NCBI GenBank assembly: GCA_031216915.1
Contig: CM062289.1
Span: 20,190,520 to 20,254,519, forward strand
Length of the DNA: 64,000 bases
From: Pictodentalium vernedei
Lineage: Eukaryota; Mollusca; Scaphopoda; Dentaliida; Dentaliidae
Direction of reading: 5' to 3'
Shown here: positions 10,269 through 22,115 of the stretch, one piece after another
Layout of the letters: every line of letters starts with the position of its first letter
Numbering within the stretch: position 1 is the first letter of the stretch
Notes under the pieces: model-generated
What the model saw: only the letters and a program-made list of their open reading frames with translations
Databases searched by the model: none
What the model was told of the DNA's origin: nothing
Translations under genes and position numbers: made by a program

Positions 10269-10982
10269 TGTCAGTTACAAGAAAAAATCACAGACTGGCT
10301 GAGGACTTGATGAAACAACAGTTATCAGGCACACTATTCATGGGTTTCCTAAATAAATATCGGAAAAGGATAATTATTTTCTGACTGCGATTTTGTTGCG
10401 AAATAAAACACACACAAACACTCAGCCGCACGACATGTCCGTGCGTAACATTTTACAATCGCCTGTGTGAGACAGTACTATAAAACAATTGTAATTCTTT
10501 TCACTTGTATCGATGTTATTGGTTTTCCACAAGCGTGCGATCAGAAACGGCGAATACAATAAACATGAAAACATGTATTTTACAGGCCTGTAAATACTGC
10601 TGCACTACACTTGGGACTTGTATACAGGTGCAAATTTTTTATAGTATTGGGCCCTGGGGTCTTTCCTATAGAACTTTGTGCACCTGTAATTGTAAGAAAG
10701 TTCCTACAATTCACAGACGCCGGTAGAATCGAATACTATAAAAAGCGATTTACCAAAGTCGCTTACAGTTATTCCCCCGCAGTTGTGACTGAAGCAAAAC
10801 GCAGGGGTAACTTTTCGTTGCCCATCCTATAAAAGCCACAAGTGGCAGGTACATGCGTTTTGCGTCCGCGATTACAGGCGCAAATTTACATGCGAACTTT
10901 GATGCGGCACTTGTGTACAGGGACTTGTGGGATTTTATTGCCTCCGCTCGATCGCCTTCGGGGACATTCCTTCATTATAATG

Positions 10983-11984
10983 ATGGCGTACTCGTCGGAC
11001 TCAGACATTGAAGAAGGGGTTTATGATGATTTTGTCCCACGCAGATCTCGAATATTCAATGAGCGGCGATTTCGTGTCCATTCTGTCAGAGAGTACAGAG
11101 AACGGTATCGGGTTCCTGAAAGCGTGGTGGATTTTCTCGTGGAGAGAATCGGAGACCATTTGGAACACCCGACATAGAGGAACCGCCCACTAACCCCTAG
11201 AGAGCAAATTTTGGTTTTTCTCCACTTTATTGGGACAAATGGTTTCTACAACGCTATGCAAGATTGCCATGGCATCGGGCGCGACACGGTGCATCGGGTG
11301 GTACACAAAGTGATTCCCCTCATCGTTGGTCCGGCACCGGAAATCATCAAATGGCCTGAAAATGGAGTTGGCGTCGCAGTGGGATTTTTGGAATTGAGTG
11401 GAATGCCAAATGTATGTGGGACAGTTGACGGTTCCCATATAAACGTGATACCACCAGCTAGATTGGAGTCCGGCTACATCAACAGGCACCACGTCCCTAG
11501 TCTTAATGCAGCAATGGTGTGCGGTCCAGATCTCATGATATATTTTTGTTCCACAAAGTGTGTGGGGTCAGTGGCATGATGCTCACGTTCTGCGAGAGTC
11601 GGATTTGTGGCAAGCTTTTGAAGTGGAGGGACGGAGACCATTTCCGGGAGTTATAATTTTAGCTGATAGTGCTTATTCGTGTAATGAGTGGTTGATAACC
11701 CCATTGGACGCAAATTTAGTAGGTGCTCGTGGTGATTCAATGAAGCTCACAAATCTGGACGAAACCCAGTTGAGAGGACATTTGGTGTAGTAAAGAATCG
11801 TTTCTATACCCTGAAAACCTGTATTGGACTTCATAAAATGACAGAAGCTGCTGAACTGACGAAATGTGCATTCGTGTTGCACAACTTGTGCGGCCATCAA
11901 GGTGACAATGGAGAAGATTTTAAAAACCTCCATTCTCATTATCCAGAACAAACACAATTGGACCATAGTCTCTCTATTAAGCAA
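10983..11984 (+). pseudogene. Harbinger B transposase, broken
   Basis: This is homologous along its length to the transposase at 7,116-8,156, starting MAYSSDSDIEEG. An in-frame TAG at 11,175-11,177 interrupts the N-terminal third. The frame then shifts near 11,565, before the WHDAHV block, and again near 11,765-11,790, before the segment expected to hold the catalytic Glu. The first Asp (TVDGSHINV) and second Asp (IILADSAYS) remain recognisable. The element could have moved only with help from an intact relative such as A. Confidence 0.85.
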
Positions 11985-11999
11985 AAAAAAACATAACCT

Positions 12000-14900
12000 T
12001 ACCGTATCACCCCTAACAACACAGTTGTTTTAGTTATATATCACAATTGTATCAGACCGATTCTATTTAACCCGACATCACCCTACCATTGCACACCAAA
12101 CACAGTGGTTTTATTTACATGTTCAACCTGACTCTGCAACTGCACTGTGGTGTGCTGGTGGTTGTGAAATGGAGGGGTCGCTGTTTTATTATATATTTAT
12201 ATTTCCGACCTGATTCCTCCCTGCCCCCTCTTCTGTCTAGCTCAACATAATCATACCATATCTCCCCCACACAACTGTATTATTTATATTTCCGATCTGA
12301 TTCCAGTTTTGCATAGCATTATGTTGACTTACTTTTGTACAGTATTATGCTGATTGTCTGTTGTATTCTGGGATAGTCGTATTAAGTGATAATGGCCAAA
12401 TTCTAGCTCACTATTACAGCCGTAATATAATTATATCATGCCCACTTCATCTAGCCACTTCACTCAGACCAGCAATAATAACTGGTCTAAGTGAAGTGGC
12501 TAGATGTATGTATATGTGTACTGTATGTATGTGTGCATTGTGTGCAGTACATGCATATTTATGTACTGTGTACATATTTATGTACTGTGTGCAATGTATG
12601 TATGTATGTATAGGTGTGTATATGTGCATTGTATACGGTGCTTGAATATTTATGTTCATACATATTTATGTTCAGTCTGCCCCCCCCCCCCAAGCTCTGC
12701 ATTGTATACAGTGCATGCATATTTATGTCCATACATATTTATGTTCTGTCTGCCCCCCCCCCCCCCCCACCCACCCTCCTTTTATATAATACCCAGCTCA
12801 TTCTCACTATTCAGAACTAACTTAACTTGGGCCATAATCATTCAATTCAGCCCAAATATGACAACTCTCTCATGTCACTCCAAACATAACTGTTACTAGT
12901 GGCATTGACCCAACAATCCAGGTTCTGTCTTCAGCCCTGTATATTTGAAACCTCCCCTTCCTTAGACCTAGTCATTTCAAACATAATTGGCTTATTTGTA
13001 TGTCCTTGATTTAAACCCCGTTTAGTATTCTAATGTTTTGAGGTATTCATACCAAGGCTAACCAATTGAATAAAAATAAAAAAGTTACTTTTACAGCTCC
13101 CAGAAAGGGCACATCACTGTGATAAAAATACCCTACTGTGTGACCCCATTCTCATCTCGCATATTATATAGCATGGTTTGTGTGTGGGGTGGGTGTGGGG
13201 TCACACAGTGACGTATCTCATCTCACATATTATATAGCATGGTTTGTGTGTGGGATGGGTGTGTTTTCACACAGTGATTTTTATACATGCATACATACAT
13301 ATGCATTGTATATTGTACATGCGGCAATGTCCACCCTGCACCCCCTTCCTGTATGGCACTATGGTGCTTGATCTGTACTGGGTTAGTAACAATAGTTCCA
13401 ATTCCAATGTCTATGTACAGACCGCTCCTCTTTTGCTCAGGCGATGGTGCTTGGTCTGTGATGGGTTGGTAATTCCAATTCCAATACCTATGCACATGCT
13501 GCCCTTCTTTTGTTCAGTACTGTGGTACTTGATCTGTACTGGATTAGTAATTTCAGTTCCAATTAGCAATTGGAACCGAAATTGCTGGTCTAGTACAGAT
13601 CCCATAATTGTACCATACCGATTATATTTAGCCCGACCACTCCAAACACAGTGGTTTGGTAGTTTTGCCCTGTTTTATGCTGATGATTGTTGGATTGTGG
13701 GGCTGTTGTATAATAACTATCACTCAATACAGCAACTACAAGCAACTGCACCAGTACGATTGACACTCTCTCCTCATACAGCAACTACGGTCAACTTTAA
13801 TACATTACAACCAAGTGATATCGACTTAAACCATGCCAACGGTTCACATAACCCTACCACAACACACCGAACACATACAGGTGACTACATGACCACAACA
13901 TAGCCCTAACCTACATGTGCCATACTCACTCTATTAAAGCCAATGTTTGAACATAAGGTTACCGTGTCACTCCAATCACAACTGTTCTCGTTACATGTCC
14001 CTGGTTCAAATATTGTCCACATCCACTAATATGTTGATGGTTGTTGTATTGTGGGGCAATTATATCATGTCAAGGTTTCAATAATGTATTTATCCCTTTT
14101 GTGTAGATGTGTTTAGTTATTTATATTGTGACGGTAGGTGTTGTGTTGATTGATGGCTTTTATATCTAACTCCTAACAAAAAACCTCTTCCTTTTAGTTC
14201 TTATCCAACGCACACCGCCATCACCGGATCTCATCACCACCTTATCTCATCCACTGCTGTAATTTACGAACGTCTTAAGTATTGGATTTACACTTCATTT
14301 CAACCACCTTTGTGCTGTATTATGGTATTACGTGGATTCCGACATAATTGATACGCGTTTGGTGTGGGCAATATTTTATATATATATATCCCCTTACACA
14401 CAAACTACAACCTTGGTTGGATTATCCAATACACAAAACGTTCTGTGTCGTCCACAGCTGTACAGTCTACGAGTACTGACCTGTTTATAATTTGCCGACC
14501 AATATGTAACTTGACACTGTGACACCCTTTATTGTGATAATACCGCACTCTAGTGTCATACGAATTAGGCTAACTGTCGATAATGTCCAAGTCACTGTCA
14601 GTTGAACCGCGGTGGAGCGTGTTATCCGAGCATGAGCAGCCTGTACTGTTGACACATCCACAACACAGAAAATTCTAATATCCAACTGCAGTACCTTTCC
14701 TTTTGTGACGAAGTATGGATCTTCAAACACTGATATAATATTGGTTGAATACCGAAACTTTTATGTCACGATTTGTCCCTCTCAAACCTTGATACCAAAG
14801 CTTCAAATCCCCCATGTGCACGTAAGAAAGAATACAGGAATGAGCCCAGCTGAGTCATCTCATGCTTATGATCTGAATGATATACCCTTTCAGAGTTAAG

Positions 14901-15090
14901 GTGCTGTATGGGAGGTGAATATTTGCTTAGCAGTAAGGTGGCGTGTTGTTCACAATGTTGTCAATGATCTAAACCATATTATCTATGGTATGTGAGCTGT
15001 CCTTCCATGTTCATAAACAATTTTTTATTTTATTTTTATTTTTTTTATTTTTTTAAATTTCGAAAAAAAAAATAGATTTTTTTCAAACAC
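12000..15090. other. Low-complexity and repeat-rich interior of Harbinger B, no gene
   Basis: Long TG/TA-rich tracts run through 12,505-12,760 with poly-C runs near 12,682 and 12,753. A perfect-looking hairpin (ctagccacttcac/gtgaagtggctag) spans about 12,452-12,505. A second pair (ttccaattagc / gcaattggaa) is at 13,555-13,580. The phrase acacagtggttt and near copies of gatctgtactgg recur, suggesting a decayed tandem or nested repeat. Translations are short and Cys/His/Pro-rich from the low complexity; none looks real. The stretch 15,020-15,090 is T-rich. Confidence 0.5.
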
Positions 15091-15590
15091 GACGGCAGCG
15101 GGAATGATGTGCGCCTGTGTTGGAGCTGGAATTTTTATTACTCATTGGCGTCCTAATCCTGTTTCGCTACAGAGAACCAGATTTGGAATTGGACTTGGGG
15201 GAAGTATGTTAGCCCCTACAGGGCAACGCCTTGGTTTATATAATATCATTTTGTATTTTTTATATAATCTTTTTATACCTGTTTTGTTAGACAAGTCCAC
15301 ATGCGTTTTTCCTTTCCTCTGGTTATCTTACGTGCTCTAATGGCTACACTGCTTATAACATAACATACCTTAAACTAATAAATTTAATCCGATCAGCTCT
15401 GCCAATACACAATAATTGATGATAACCGTACTCATTCTATATAACGGCAGTATAGGTGGTATTCACTCACCATTTCTCAAGTATGTCTCCATATACAAAG
15501 GAATCGCAAGCAAGCTTGACATAATGCAATGCAAGTTAAAAGAAATTATACAAACTCTAACCATAATATGCCTCTATCAATCATCTTACC

Positions 15591-16622
15591 ATGGCGGGTA
15601 AAATCACCTTCGACGAGATTCAGGAAAGCGACGACTACAATCTCACAGCTAAATGCAAAAATATTATCGACATAAACGATAACAGTGTCACTGATACACC
15701 ATATAACCCATATGGCCACCCTTGCTCATATTATAGCCCTGACCAATTCAAACTTGTTTCATCAAAAAATACATCTCTCTCGTTATTTAGTATTAACTGT
15801 AGGAGTCTGAATGCGAACTGGGATTCTCTTGTAAATCTACTACATGAGTTACATAATGGAGAAAATGACTTTGATGTAGTTGGACTATCAGAGGTTTTCA
15901 CAGTCCACGAATATTTACAGTACAGCCTCAATGGGTATCACCCACTCCAATTAAGAACACAACCCAGTAACGATGATGGGAGGGGAGGTGTGGGTCTTTT
16001 TATCAGAGAAAACATTCCATTTCGAATACACTCTGAACTTACGGTGTTTATTCCACATGTATTCGAATCGTTGTTTGTAGAAATCTACCCCAATGATAAA
16101 AAGTCAACAACTATTGGCATTATATACAGACCCAACACTGCACCCAAGGCTAATCTTGACAGTTTTATTTCTACCTTAAATGACATTTTCGGAGGCATAA
16201 ATAGCAGAAGACCTCATATAATGGGTGACTTTAACATCGATCTCTTAAACTTCTCTGAACATATCAAAACAACCGATTATATTGATATGGTTTTCAGTCA
16301 CGGATATATTCCTTTAATCACAAAACCAACACGCGTTACTGAATATTCGGCAACCCTTATAGACCACATTTACTCCAATAGTTACTCCAGTGGTGGTATC
16401 ATAATTACTGACGTTTCAGATCATTTCGGAACTTTATATACCGAGGAAGCAACAACGTTGACTCAAAAGGTATCCCCAAAACCCAAACGCTCATTTGCGA
16501 AAAAAAAAGTTTCTTCTTTCAAAAATAAATTACGTGATACGAACTTTAGCTCAGTAATTGAATCTACATGTCCTAATGAATCTTTCAACATATTCTTAAA
16601 TTATGTTCATGGAAAATTTTGA
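15591..16622 (+). CDS. Non-LTR retrotransposon APE-type endonuclease region
   Basis: The 343-residue ORF contains an apurinic-type endonuclease domain. It shows the SLFSINCRSL start, DVVGLSE (catalytic Glu), a GRGGVGLFIR strand, TIGIIYRPN, the HIMGDFNIDL block with its Asp/Asn pair, and the terminal DHIYSN and VSDHFGTL (catalytic His). The enzyme nicks the target to prime reverse transcription. The style is that of the CR1/Jockey group; the clade is not resolved. The ORF ends just before the reverse transcriptase part, where frameshifts begin, so the full polyprotein is not made. Confidence 0.8.
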   Translation: MAGKITFDEIQESDDYNLTAKCKNIIDINDNSVTDTPYNPYGHPCSYYSPDQFKLVSSKNTSLSLFSINCRSLNANWDSLVNLLHELHNGENDFDVVGLSEVFTVHEYLQYSLNGYHPLQLRTQPSNDDGRGGVGLFIRENIPFRIHSELTVFIPHVFESLFVEIYPNDKKSTTIGIIYRPNTAPKANLDSFISTLNDIFGGINSRRPHIMGDFNIDLLNFSEHIKTTDYIDMVFSHGYIPLITKPTRVTEYSATLIDHIYSNSYSSGGIIITDVSDHFGTLYTEEATTLTQKVSPKPKRSFAKKKVSSFKNKLRDTNFSSVIESTCPNESFNIFLNYVHGKF

Positions 16623-18732
16623 AACTTCGTTTTCTATGGAAAATAACAATGTACCCAAAAAGTATGTTAAAAAGCAGCCATGGATGACTAGCGGCATCCT
16701 AAAATCTTCTATAAACAAAAACAAACTACATGTAAATAAACTAAAGTGCCCAACAAACACTAACATCGATAACGACAAGCAATACTGCAGAGTATACAAC
16801 GCAGTTAAAAATGCGCAAAAGCCCAATACTGTACAGATATCTTGAACGAAAATTAGTACAATTTAAAAAAAAGTTGGCAAATCTTTCGTTGTGCCCTCAA
16901 CAAATCTGTCTGCAAAGAACAATTGCCAACTGAATTCCTTATTGATGGTAGAAAAATCTCTGAACCTGACTCAATTGCCAATCATTTTAATAATTTTTTT
17001 CGCAACAACTGGACAAAAAATAAACGATAACATCCCTCTCACTAACATAGAATTCGACACTTATATTCGGCATAACTCAAGCGATAACTTCTTTATCACA
17101 CCGACCACTAAAGAAGAAATTATCGCCATTACAAATAATCTAAAAGGAAAACAAAGCACAGACTGCTACAGCATTTCTACAAAAATACTAAAAGAAACTA
17201 TTAATGAAATCGCGGAACCCTTGACCCAGTCTTCAACTTATCATTCACGTGAGGCCTCTTCCCTAATAAAATGAAAATGGCAAAAGTGATACGTATCTTT
17301 AAATCTGGAGACCCATGTTAGTTAAATAACTATAGACCAATAAGTATATTGCCAACGTTTTCTAAAATATTAGAAAAATTAATGTATAGATGACTTTATT
17401 CTTATCTATCCGCATTCGAAATCTTATATGAACACCAATATGGCTTCAGACCCAAACACTCAACCTTCCACCCAATGTTGCATTTCCTACACGAAGTAGC
17501 CGACAGTAATGACCTATCTCCAAATCATAACACTATCGCACTTTTTCTAGATTTCTCAAAGGCCTTTGATACCATTAACCACAGTATTCTTTTGAAAAAA
17601 ACTCGAAGCATATCGTATCAGAGGTATAACTAATGATTGGTTTCGAAGTTATCTTCGTGATCGTAGGCAGTTCGTTCAATATAAAGATTCATCTTCAGAT
17701 AATGAAGTACTTACTTGTGGAGTGCCTCATGGATCGGTTTCAGGGCCCATACTTTTTTTTATCTATATTAATGATATCAGAAATTCAACCTCCTCGAATG
17801 TTCTGTCATTTGCAGACGACACGACTAAGTACAAATCCGACGAAAACATTGACACGTTATTTAACACTCTAAATGTCGAAATCTCAAAAGTAAGTGAGTG
17901 GTGCAAGGCAAATAAATTATCCCTAAATGCCCCAAAAACCAAGTACATAATCATTCACCCACCTCATACAAAGTATGTCCAAACTCAGCGTCGCCTTCTC
18001 CTTAATAACTCAGAATTAACCCAGATATCAAACAGATCGGACACGAAGACAATAAAATTCTTAGGAGTATGTTTTGATGAAAATCTCAAATTCGATAGCC
18101 ATGTTTCATATATAGCATCGAAGATTTCCAGAGCGATATACACAATAAATAGGGCAAAAAGAATTCTCCCTCATCAAGCCCTTAAAACACTCTACTTCAC
18201 TTTGGTTCAGAGTCACTTGCTGTATGCAGTTCAAGTCTGGGGTCATGCAACAGCCACAAAAAAGCTCTTTACATTACAAAAGAGAGCTCTGCATATAATA
18301 AATATAAAACAATACAATTCCCACACGAACCCCTCATTCCTCAAAGATGAAATTCTCAAGTCTGATGATCTTTACAGGCTGCACACTTTACTGTTCATTC
18401 GTGATTGGCACACTGGAAACTTACCAAAAGGTTTTGAAAATTTCCTCCAAATCTATAATCACCCGAATCACCCGACCGGAATGCTAACCAGACATAGTGG
18501 ACAATTAAAGAGAAATACACCTCGAACATGTTTCTCTGCAAATTTACCAAAACACTCATTCCCTAAACTATGGAATGACCTAAGCAATGACATTCAATCT
18601 GAACCGAGTCGCTCTATATTCAAACGCTCCATTATGTTACACGCCTTGGGAACTTATAATACACCCCCGACATGTTTCAATCCACAGAATACCGGTCGTT
18701 GTTATGTATTGCATCTTTTGAAAAGAAATTGA
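16603..18732 (+). pseudogene. Non-LTR reverse transcriptase, frameshifted
   Basis: This continues the endonuclease ORF in several broken frames: 16,603-16,845; 16,891-17,274; then unlabelled frames to 17,722-18,732. Motifs in order are QYGFRP near 17,430, FLDFSKAFDTINH near 17,550 (catalytic Asp), GVPHGSVSGPILF near 17,730 and LSFADDTT near 17,800 (FADD box). The C-terminal thumb (KFLGVCFD, LYAVQVWGH) follows. At least three frame breaks make it dead. It sits inside Harbinger B. Confidence 0.85.
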
Positions 18733-18968
18733 AACTTATTTACCACCTGTACTGCTCCATCATCGCACTTCCAAATAGGAGATGGCAGGAAGACGGCCAT
18801 TGGGCTATGCCAGTATGCCGTCTCCTAACAATATGCATGTTTTTTACAAATTGTCACTGTTCTAGTTACACAATATTTTTTTTTTTTGAAAACATCTAAA
18901 TACATTTATATTTGTAACTACACTCTATGTACATGTATATTGTGAATAAAATATTGTATTGTATATAT

Positions 18969-19623
18969 TGTCATCTATAAATTAATTTAAAAAAAAGACC
19001 TTGACAATCCACCTACCGCTCCAGTAACACCACTCGCCCTCCCACGAGGTTTTCAAGTGAACGAAAGTAGACGTTACGAACTTATTAGATATTTTCAATA
19101 AAGGTACAGTATACATGACATTTTCACATAGGACAGGGACTTTGAATCTCTCAATTTTCTCTGCTTTTGTTGTCACTTTCAGTTTTGGGTGTCACTTTCA
19201 TTTTGATTTTGTGACAACTGGAAAAACACCATTTTAACGAATAAATTGCAAAGACTGTGACATTTTATGTATATATAAAAACAAGTGCGTGAGTATCTAC
19301 ATGTTCCCATGAGCCTGAATGTTTTTGTTTGTCTATGACTCACGTGAATAGGTGGTCCAACAAAACGTAATAAAACTTAATGTTCAATCCATTCTCCGTT
19401 TCAATTGCTAAAAATAGATAGAGTTACCTCGCTTAAGTCATCTTGTCACTGCGTGGGCAGGGGAGGGGGCAGCAAAGCACTTTATGTGTCTCTGCACGCT
19501 CACTGACCTCTACATCTACGTTTTTGTATATTGTTTATTTATTATTATTTTATTGATTAGTACTCTTTTTACTTTATTCATAATTTTTTCATTTCATTTT
19601 TATTTATGATAAAAAAAATACAT
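18969..19623. other. No gene seen
   Basis: AT-rich sequence of Harbinger B between the retrotransposon tail and the piggyBac-like MITE. No credible ORF. Confidence 0.4.
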
Positions 19624-19874
19624 TTAACCCTTTACCCAACGTAACGGCCAAAACCGGCCAGCGCTATTCTCAAAAATCGCCAATTAATTTTCATTATTTT
19701 TTCATTTTTTGTCTCAAAAACATAGATTATGACCCCTCGTTGGAACGAGCTCGTCGAGCTCGTTCCAAGGAGGGGTCATAACCTATGTTTTTGAGACAAA
19801 AAATGAAAAAAATTAGTTATTCGAGAATTATGTTTGCAAGTGTCGTCTGCTTTTCAGGTTAGGTAAAGGGTTAA
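19624..19874. mobile_element. piggyBac-like palindromic MITE with TTAA flanks
   Basis: TTAA at 19,624-19,627 and 19,871-19,874 flanks ends CCCTTTACCCAAC / GTTAGGTAAAGGG. The centre is a long palindrome (gtctcaaaaacatag...gagctcgtcgagctc). TTAA duplication and CCCTTT ends are typical of piggyBac-derived MITEs. Relatives lie at 61,548-61,760 and, more diverged, near 28,655-28,810 and 53,545-53,660. Confidence 0.75.
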
Positions 19875-19901
19875 TAAAGATGTAGCTGAAATAGGAAAGT
19901 A

Positions 19902-20603
19902 TTAATTAGCCGAGTCAGGCGAGTCTGGTGTCTCCAGTTGTAATTTCTTTATCTTTAGATTTCGCTCAATTACATCCAACTCCAAACAGTGTATCTCTAA
20001 TGTGATTTTTTCTTTCTTCAACGCGACAAACTCGTCCTGCAGCAGATTGTCGATCTCTCTTTTTGGCTTCGATTTCTCTTTCTTATTTGAGTTAGCAGAA
20101 GGATCACCGGACACTGCCGTTTCTTCTTCATCGCTAACCTCAACTGTGTCCTGACTCAATGTCATGGCACCCGCACTTTCAATTTGCTGATTGTCTGCTT
20201 GCTGCGAAGTTGTCGGAATTTCAGGAGTTGGTTCAACGTTAGCCGTGGCACCAAACGTCACCGGTGAGTCCTTAACTGGTAAAGAGATCACCGACGCAGA
20301 TTCCCTGCCCACGATGTCCATCACCAGCTCCTCAACGTCGTTCAACTTCGAACCCGCCTCGCCCGTCTTCAGCGATTTCTGATATTTCGCAAAGGCTCCA
20401 CTCTTTATATTGGCCCAAACTGTATCTCGCAGGATTTTTACGTCTGTCACGGTGGCCCCCACTCCTCTCAATTTTTCTAATATCCCCGCCCATTCGTCTT
20501 CCTTTTTCTTTTTTGTTATGGTTAGCTCAAACTTCCCAAAAAGTACGTTTTTGCTCTCTCTGACAGCTTTCAAAAGCACAAGTTTCTGATCGTGGGTCAG
20601 CAT
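19902..20603 (-). CDS. Myb/SANT-like partner protein of Harbinger B
   Basis: An open frame of about 233 residues, homologous to the partner in A over the Myb/SANT-like domain (VLFGKFELTITKKKKEDEW, LRDTVWANIKSGAF) and the final coiled coil (LLQDEFVALKKEKITLEI). The ORF could start at 20,666. I prefer the ATG at 20,603 because MLTHDQKLVLL matches the MLTAEQKLAFL start of copy A. The middle is acidic and Ser/Thr-rich, and a basic stretch (KKEKSKPKRE) precedes the coiled coil. It remains intact although the neighbouring transposase is dead. Confidence 0.8.
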   Translation of the reverse strand: MLTHDQKLVLLKAVRESKNVLFGKFELTITKKKKEDEWAGILEKLRGVGATVTDVKILRDTVWANIKSGAFAKYQKSLKTGEAGSKLNDVEELVMDIVGRESASVISLPVKDSPVTFGATANVEPTPEIPTTSQQADNQQIESAGAMTLSQDTVEVSDEEETAVSGDPSANSNKKEKSKPKREIDNLLQDEFVALKKEKITLEIHCLELDVIERNLKIKKLQLETPDSPDSAN

Positions 20604-20992
20604 GATTGCACAGCGAAAGTTCCAACATACTGACTGACACATGAGATATAGGACAAAATCGTGCAAGGTAATTCTACAGCGAAATGCGGTTCAATCTCGA
20701 CAAAACGGTATCAACACGCAGTGCGAAAATTGAAAATCAGTGATCACAAGAAATGTTACAGGTACCTATATTTACAGGCCCGCGATTGACATCTCTCCCG
20801 ACACACGACAGTACTATAAAACGCTTGTAATTGTAAACGCGTATGTGAATTTCCCGCCTGTATTCACAAATCCCAAGTCTACTGACGAATCCTATAAAAC
20901 TTGGAGGGCACACATCCCACTCCTGTAAATAGCCGTGTAGGGGACTTGGAACCCGTACACAGGTACAGTTTCGTTATAGGAAAGACCCCCTG

Positions 20993-21230
20993 GGTTTAAT
21001 AGCTTATGACACGAATCGTTTTTAGATGAGAACTCTGTGCTGACAAACACTGAGTATAGGTTAGGGTCAAAACGTTGTAGATTCGGCCTTTTATTCGCCG
21101 ATCACTCCTGAAACATGTCTTGAAAATAACTTTCCGGCTCTCTTTTGTGACACACTTTTGGGCGCTCAATTTGACATTATGGGGATGTATGCCTGCCGGG
21201 TAAAGACAAGGGCGGTGACAGGGCGGGCTC
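20993..21230. repeat. Duplicated unit, copy 1 right part
   Basis: Starting gggtttaatagcttatga, this continues the paralogy with 56,570-56,745 that broke off at 6,769. It shows that A and B together interrupt one unit. The rest up to 21,500 has no gene. Confidence 0.7.
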
Positions 21231-21504
21231 GTAACTCTGGTAGATGTGCAGAAATATATTCACTTTTGCGTTCAAAATTGTAGGAATTAGGTCACCTCGT
21301 CCCTCGTGATTCATGAATACAATCTAAAGGTCATCCTTTAAACGACACCGATAAATGTGTAAAGTGTACGTCCATCTGGTCCGAGTGTGTTAAACCTAAA
21401 ATCGATTGACACAAGAAAAACCCCCCAAAACCCAGAGAATATCCCATATTTAACCAATTAATGCCTAACAACTGGCACTGTTCTTTCGTATCACATCACA
21501 TCGT

Positions 21505-21566
21505 TCCCTGAGTTCCAATGTGTTCTGTGTGCCTTATGGCACATAGAACACATTGAAACTCAGGGG
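21505..21566. repeat. Palindromic MITE, family 2
   Basis: The arms ccctgagttccaatgtgttc and the complementary side around a tgcc..ggca core form a near-perfect hairpin. A second copy with an expanded core is at 21,712-21,813, and a half copy is at 30,106-30,143. Confidence 0.7.
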
Positions 21567-21711
21567 ACCACATACCCGGACCCCCGTGGGAACCAAGTGA
21601 AGCAGTGCATGTTTACTGGGGTAGACAAGCTCACTTTTGCCGGTAAAATAAGACCCCAATACTTGGGATAGAGATCCTCTAAAATTGGCAATATGGATTT
21701 TAACAACTCAT

Positions 21712-21813
21712 CTCCTGAGTTCCAATGTGTTCTATGTGCCTACGGGCCTACTAGTGGCCTACTGGTGGCCTACTGGTGGCCTACGGGCACATAGAACACA
21801 TTGGACCTCTGGG
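21712..21813. repeat. Palindromic MITE, family 2, with internal 11-bp repeats
   Basis: Same arms as 21,505-21,566. The core carries four near-identical short units of the type ctactggtggc, so the loop has expanded by tandem duplication. Confidence 0.65.
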
Positions 21814-21927
21814 ATCGATACTGACTACACTTTACTTTCATCTCCATGTTGCAGTCATGATAAATCTTGTGCATAAATATGTGATCTTTAACACCAATAA
21901 ACAAATAAATAACGTACTAATATCCGC

Positions 21928-22115
21928 GCGGTGGATCAGTAGTTTATGCATTGGATTTTTTAACCCGAAGACTGACGGTTCTATCCTGACCCGTGGTATC
22001 TGTACTGTATTCTTTGGCAAGACATTTAATGCCGATGGCCCACGCGGTGAGAGATGTAACACGGTGGCGCTGTGTACTAAGGCGTACTACACCTCGATGG
22101 TGCATTTGCCTTAAA
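21928..22115 (+). mobile_element. tRNA-headed SINE, diverged
   Basis: A degraded head (gcgcggtggatcagtag, box A-like) precedes the shared tail block: ttctttggcaagac, a ggtggcgctgtgtac stretch and taaggcgtactacacctcg. Confidence 0.65.

Larger units (their letters stand above)
6773..10653 (+). mobile_element. PIF/Harbinger transposon A, complete
   Basis: The left end GGCCCAATACTATAA (from 6,773) and the right end ...TATAGTATTGGGCC (to 10,653) are perfect inverted repeats. CTG lies on both sides (6,770-6,772; 10,654-10,656), giving a 3-bp target duplication of the CWG type known from some Harbingers. Subterminal CCTGTAA motifs recur near both ends. Inside are a plus-strand DDE transposase and a minus-strand Myb/SANT-like gene, the two-gene layout of Harbinger elements. 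A palindromic MITE and a SINE sit between the genes as nested insertions. At 3,881 bp with both ORFs open, it could be autonomous. Confidence 0.85.
15591..18968 (+). mobile_element. CR1/Jockey-group non-LTR retrotransposon (5' limit uncertain)
   Basis: An endonuclease and reverse transcriptase in one orientation are followed by a 3' tail of short attgt-type repeats around 18,935-18,968, as in LINEs that end in simple repeats rather than poly(A). The 5' end was not located. The element may begin some hundreds of bases upstream. Confidence 0.75.
10657..20989 (+). mobile_element. PIF/Harbinger transposon B, degenerate, carrying nested insertions
   Basis: The left end GGGTCTTTCCTATAG (10,657) and the right end CTATAACGAAA-side sequence ...TATAGGAAAGACCCC (20,989) form terminal inverted repeats. 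CTG is at 10,654-10,656 and 20,990-20,992. The left end directly abuts element A, and the two share one CTG. Subterminal CCTGTAA/TTTACAGG motifs match those of A. The transposase is broken, while the Myb-like gene is open. The unusual 10.3-kb length comes from insertions, including a non-LTR retrotransposon and a piggyBac-like MITE. Confidence 0.8.

Noticed and set aside
13180-13903. Overlapping ORFs of 60-219 codons
   Set aside because: They arise from TG-rich and repeated low-complexity DNA, have odd composition and conflict across frames.
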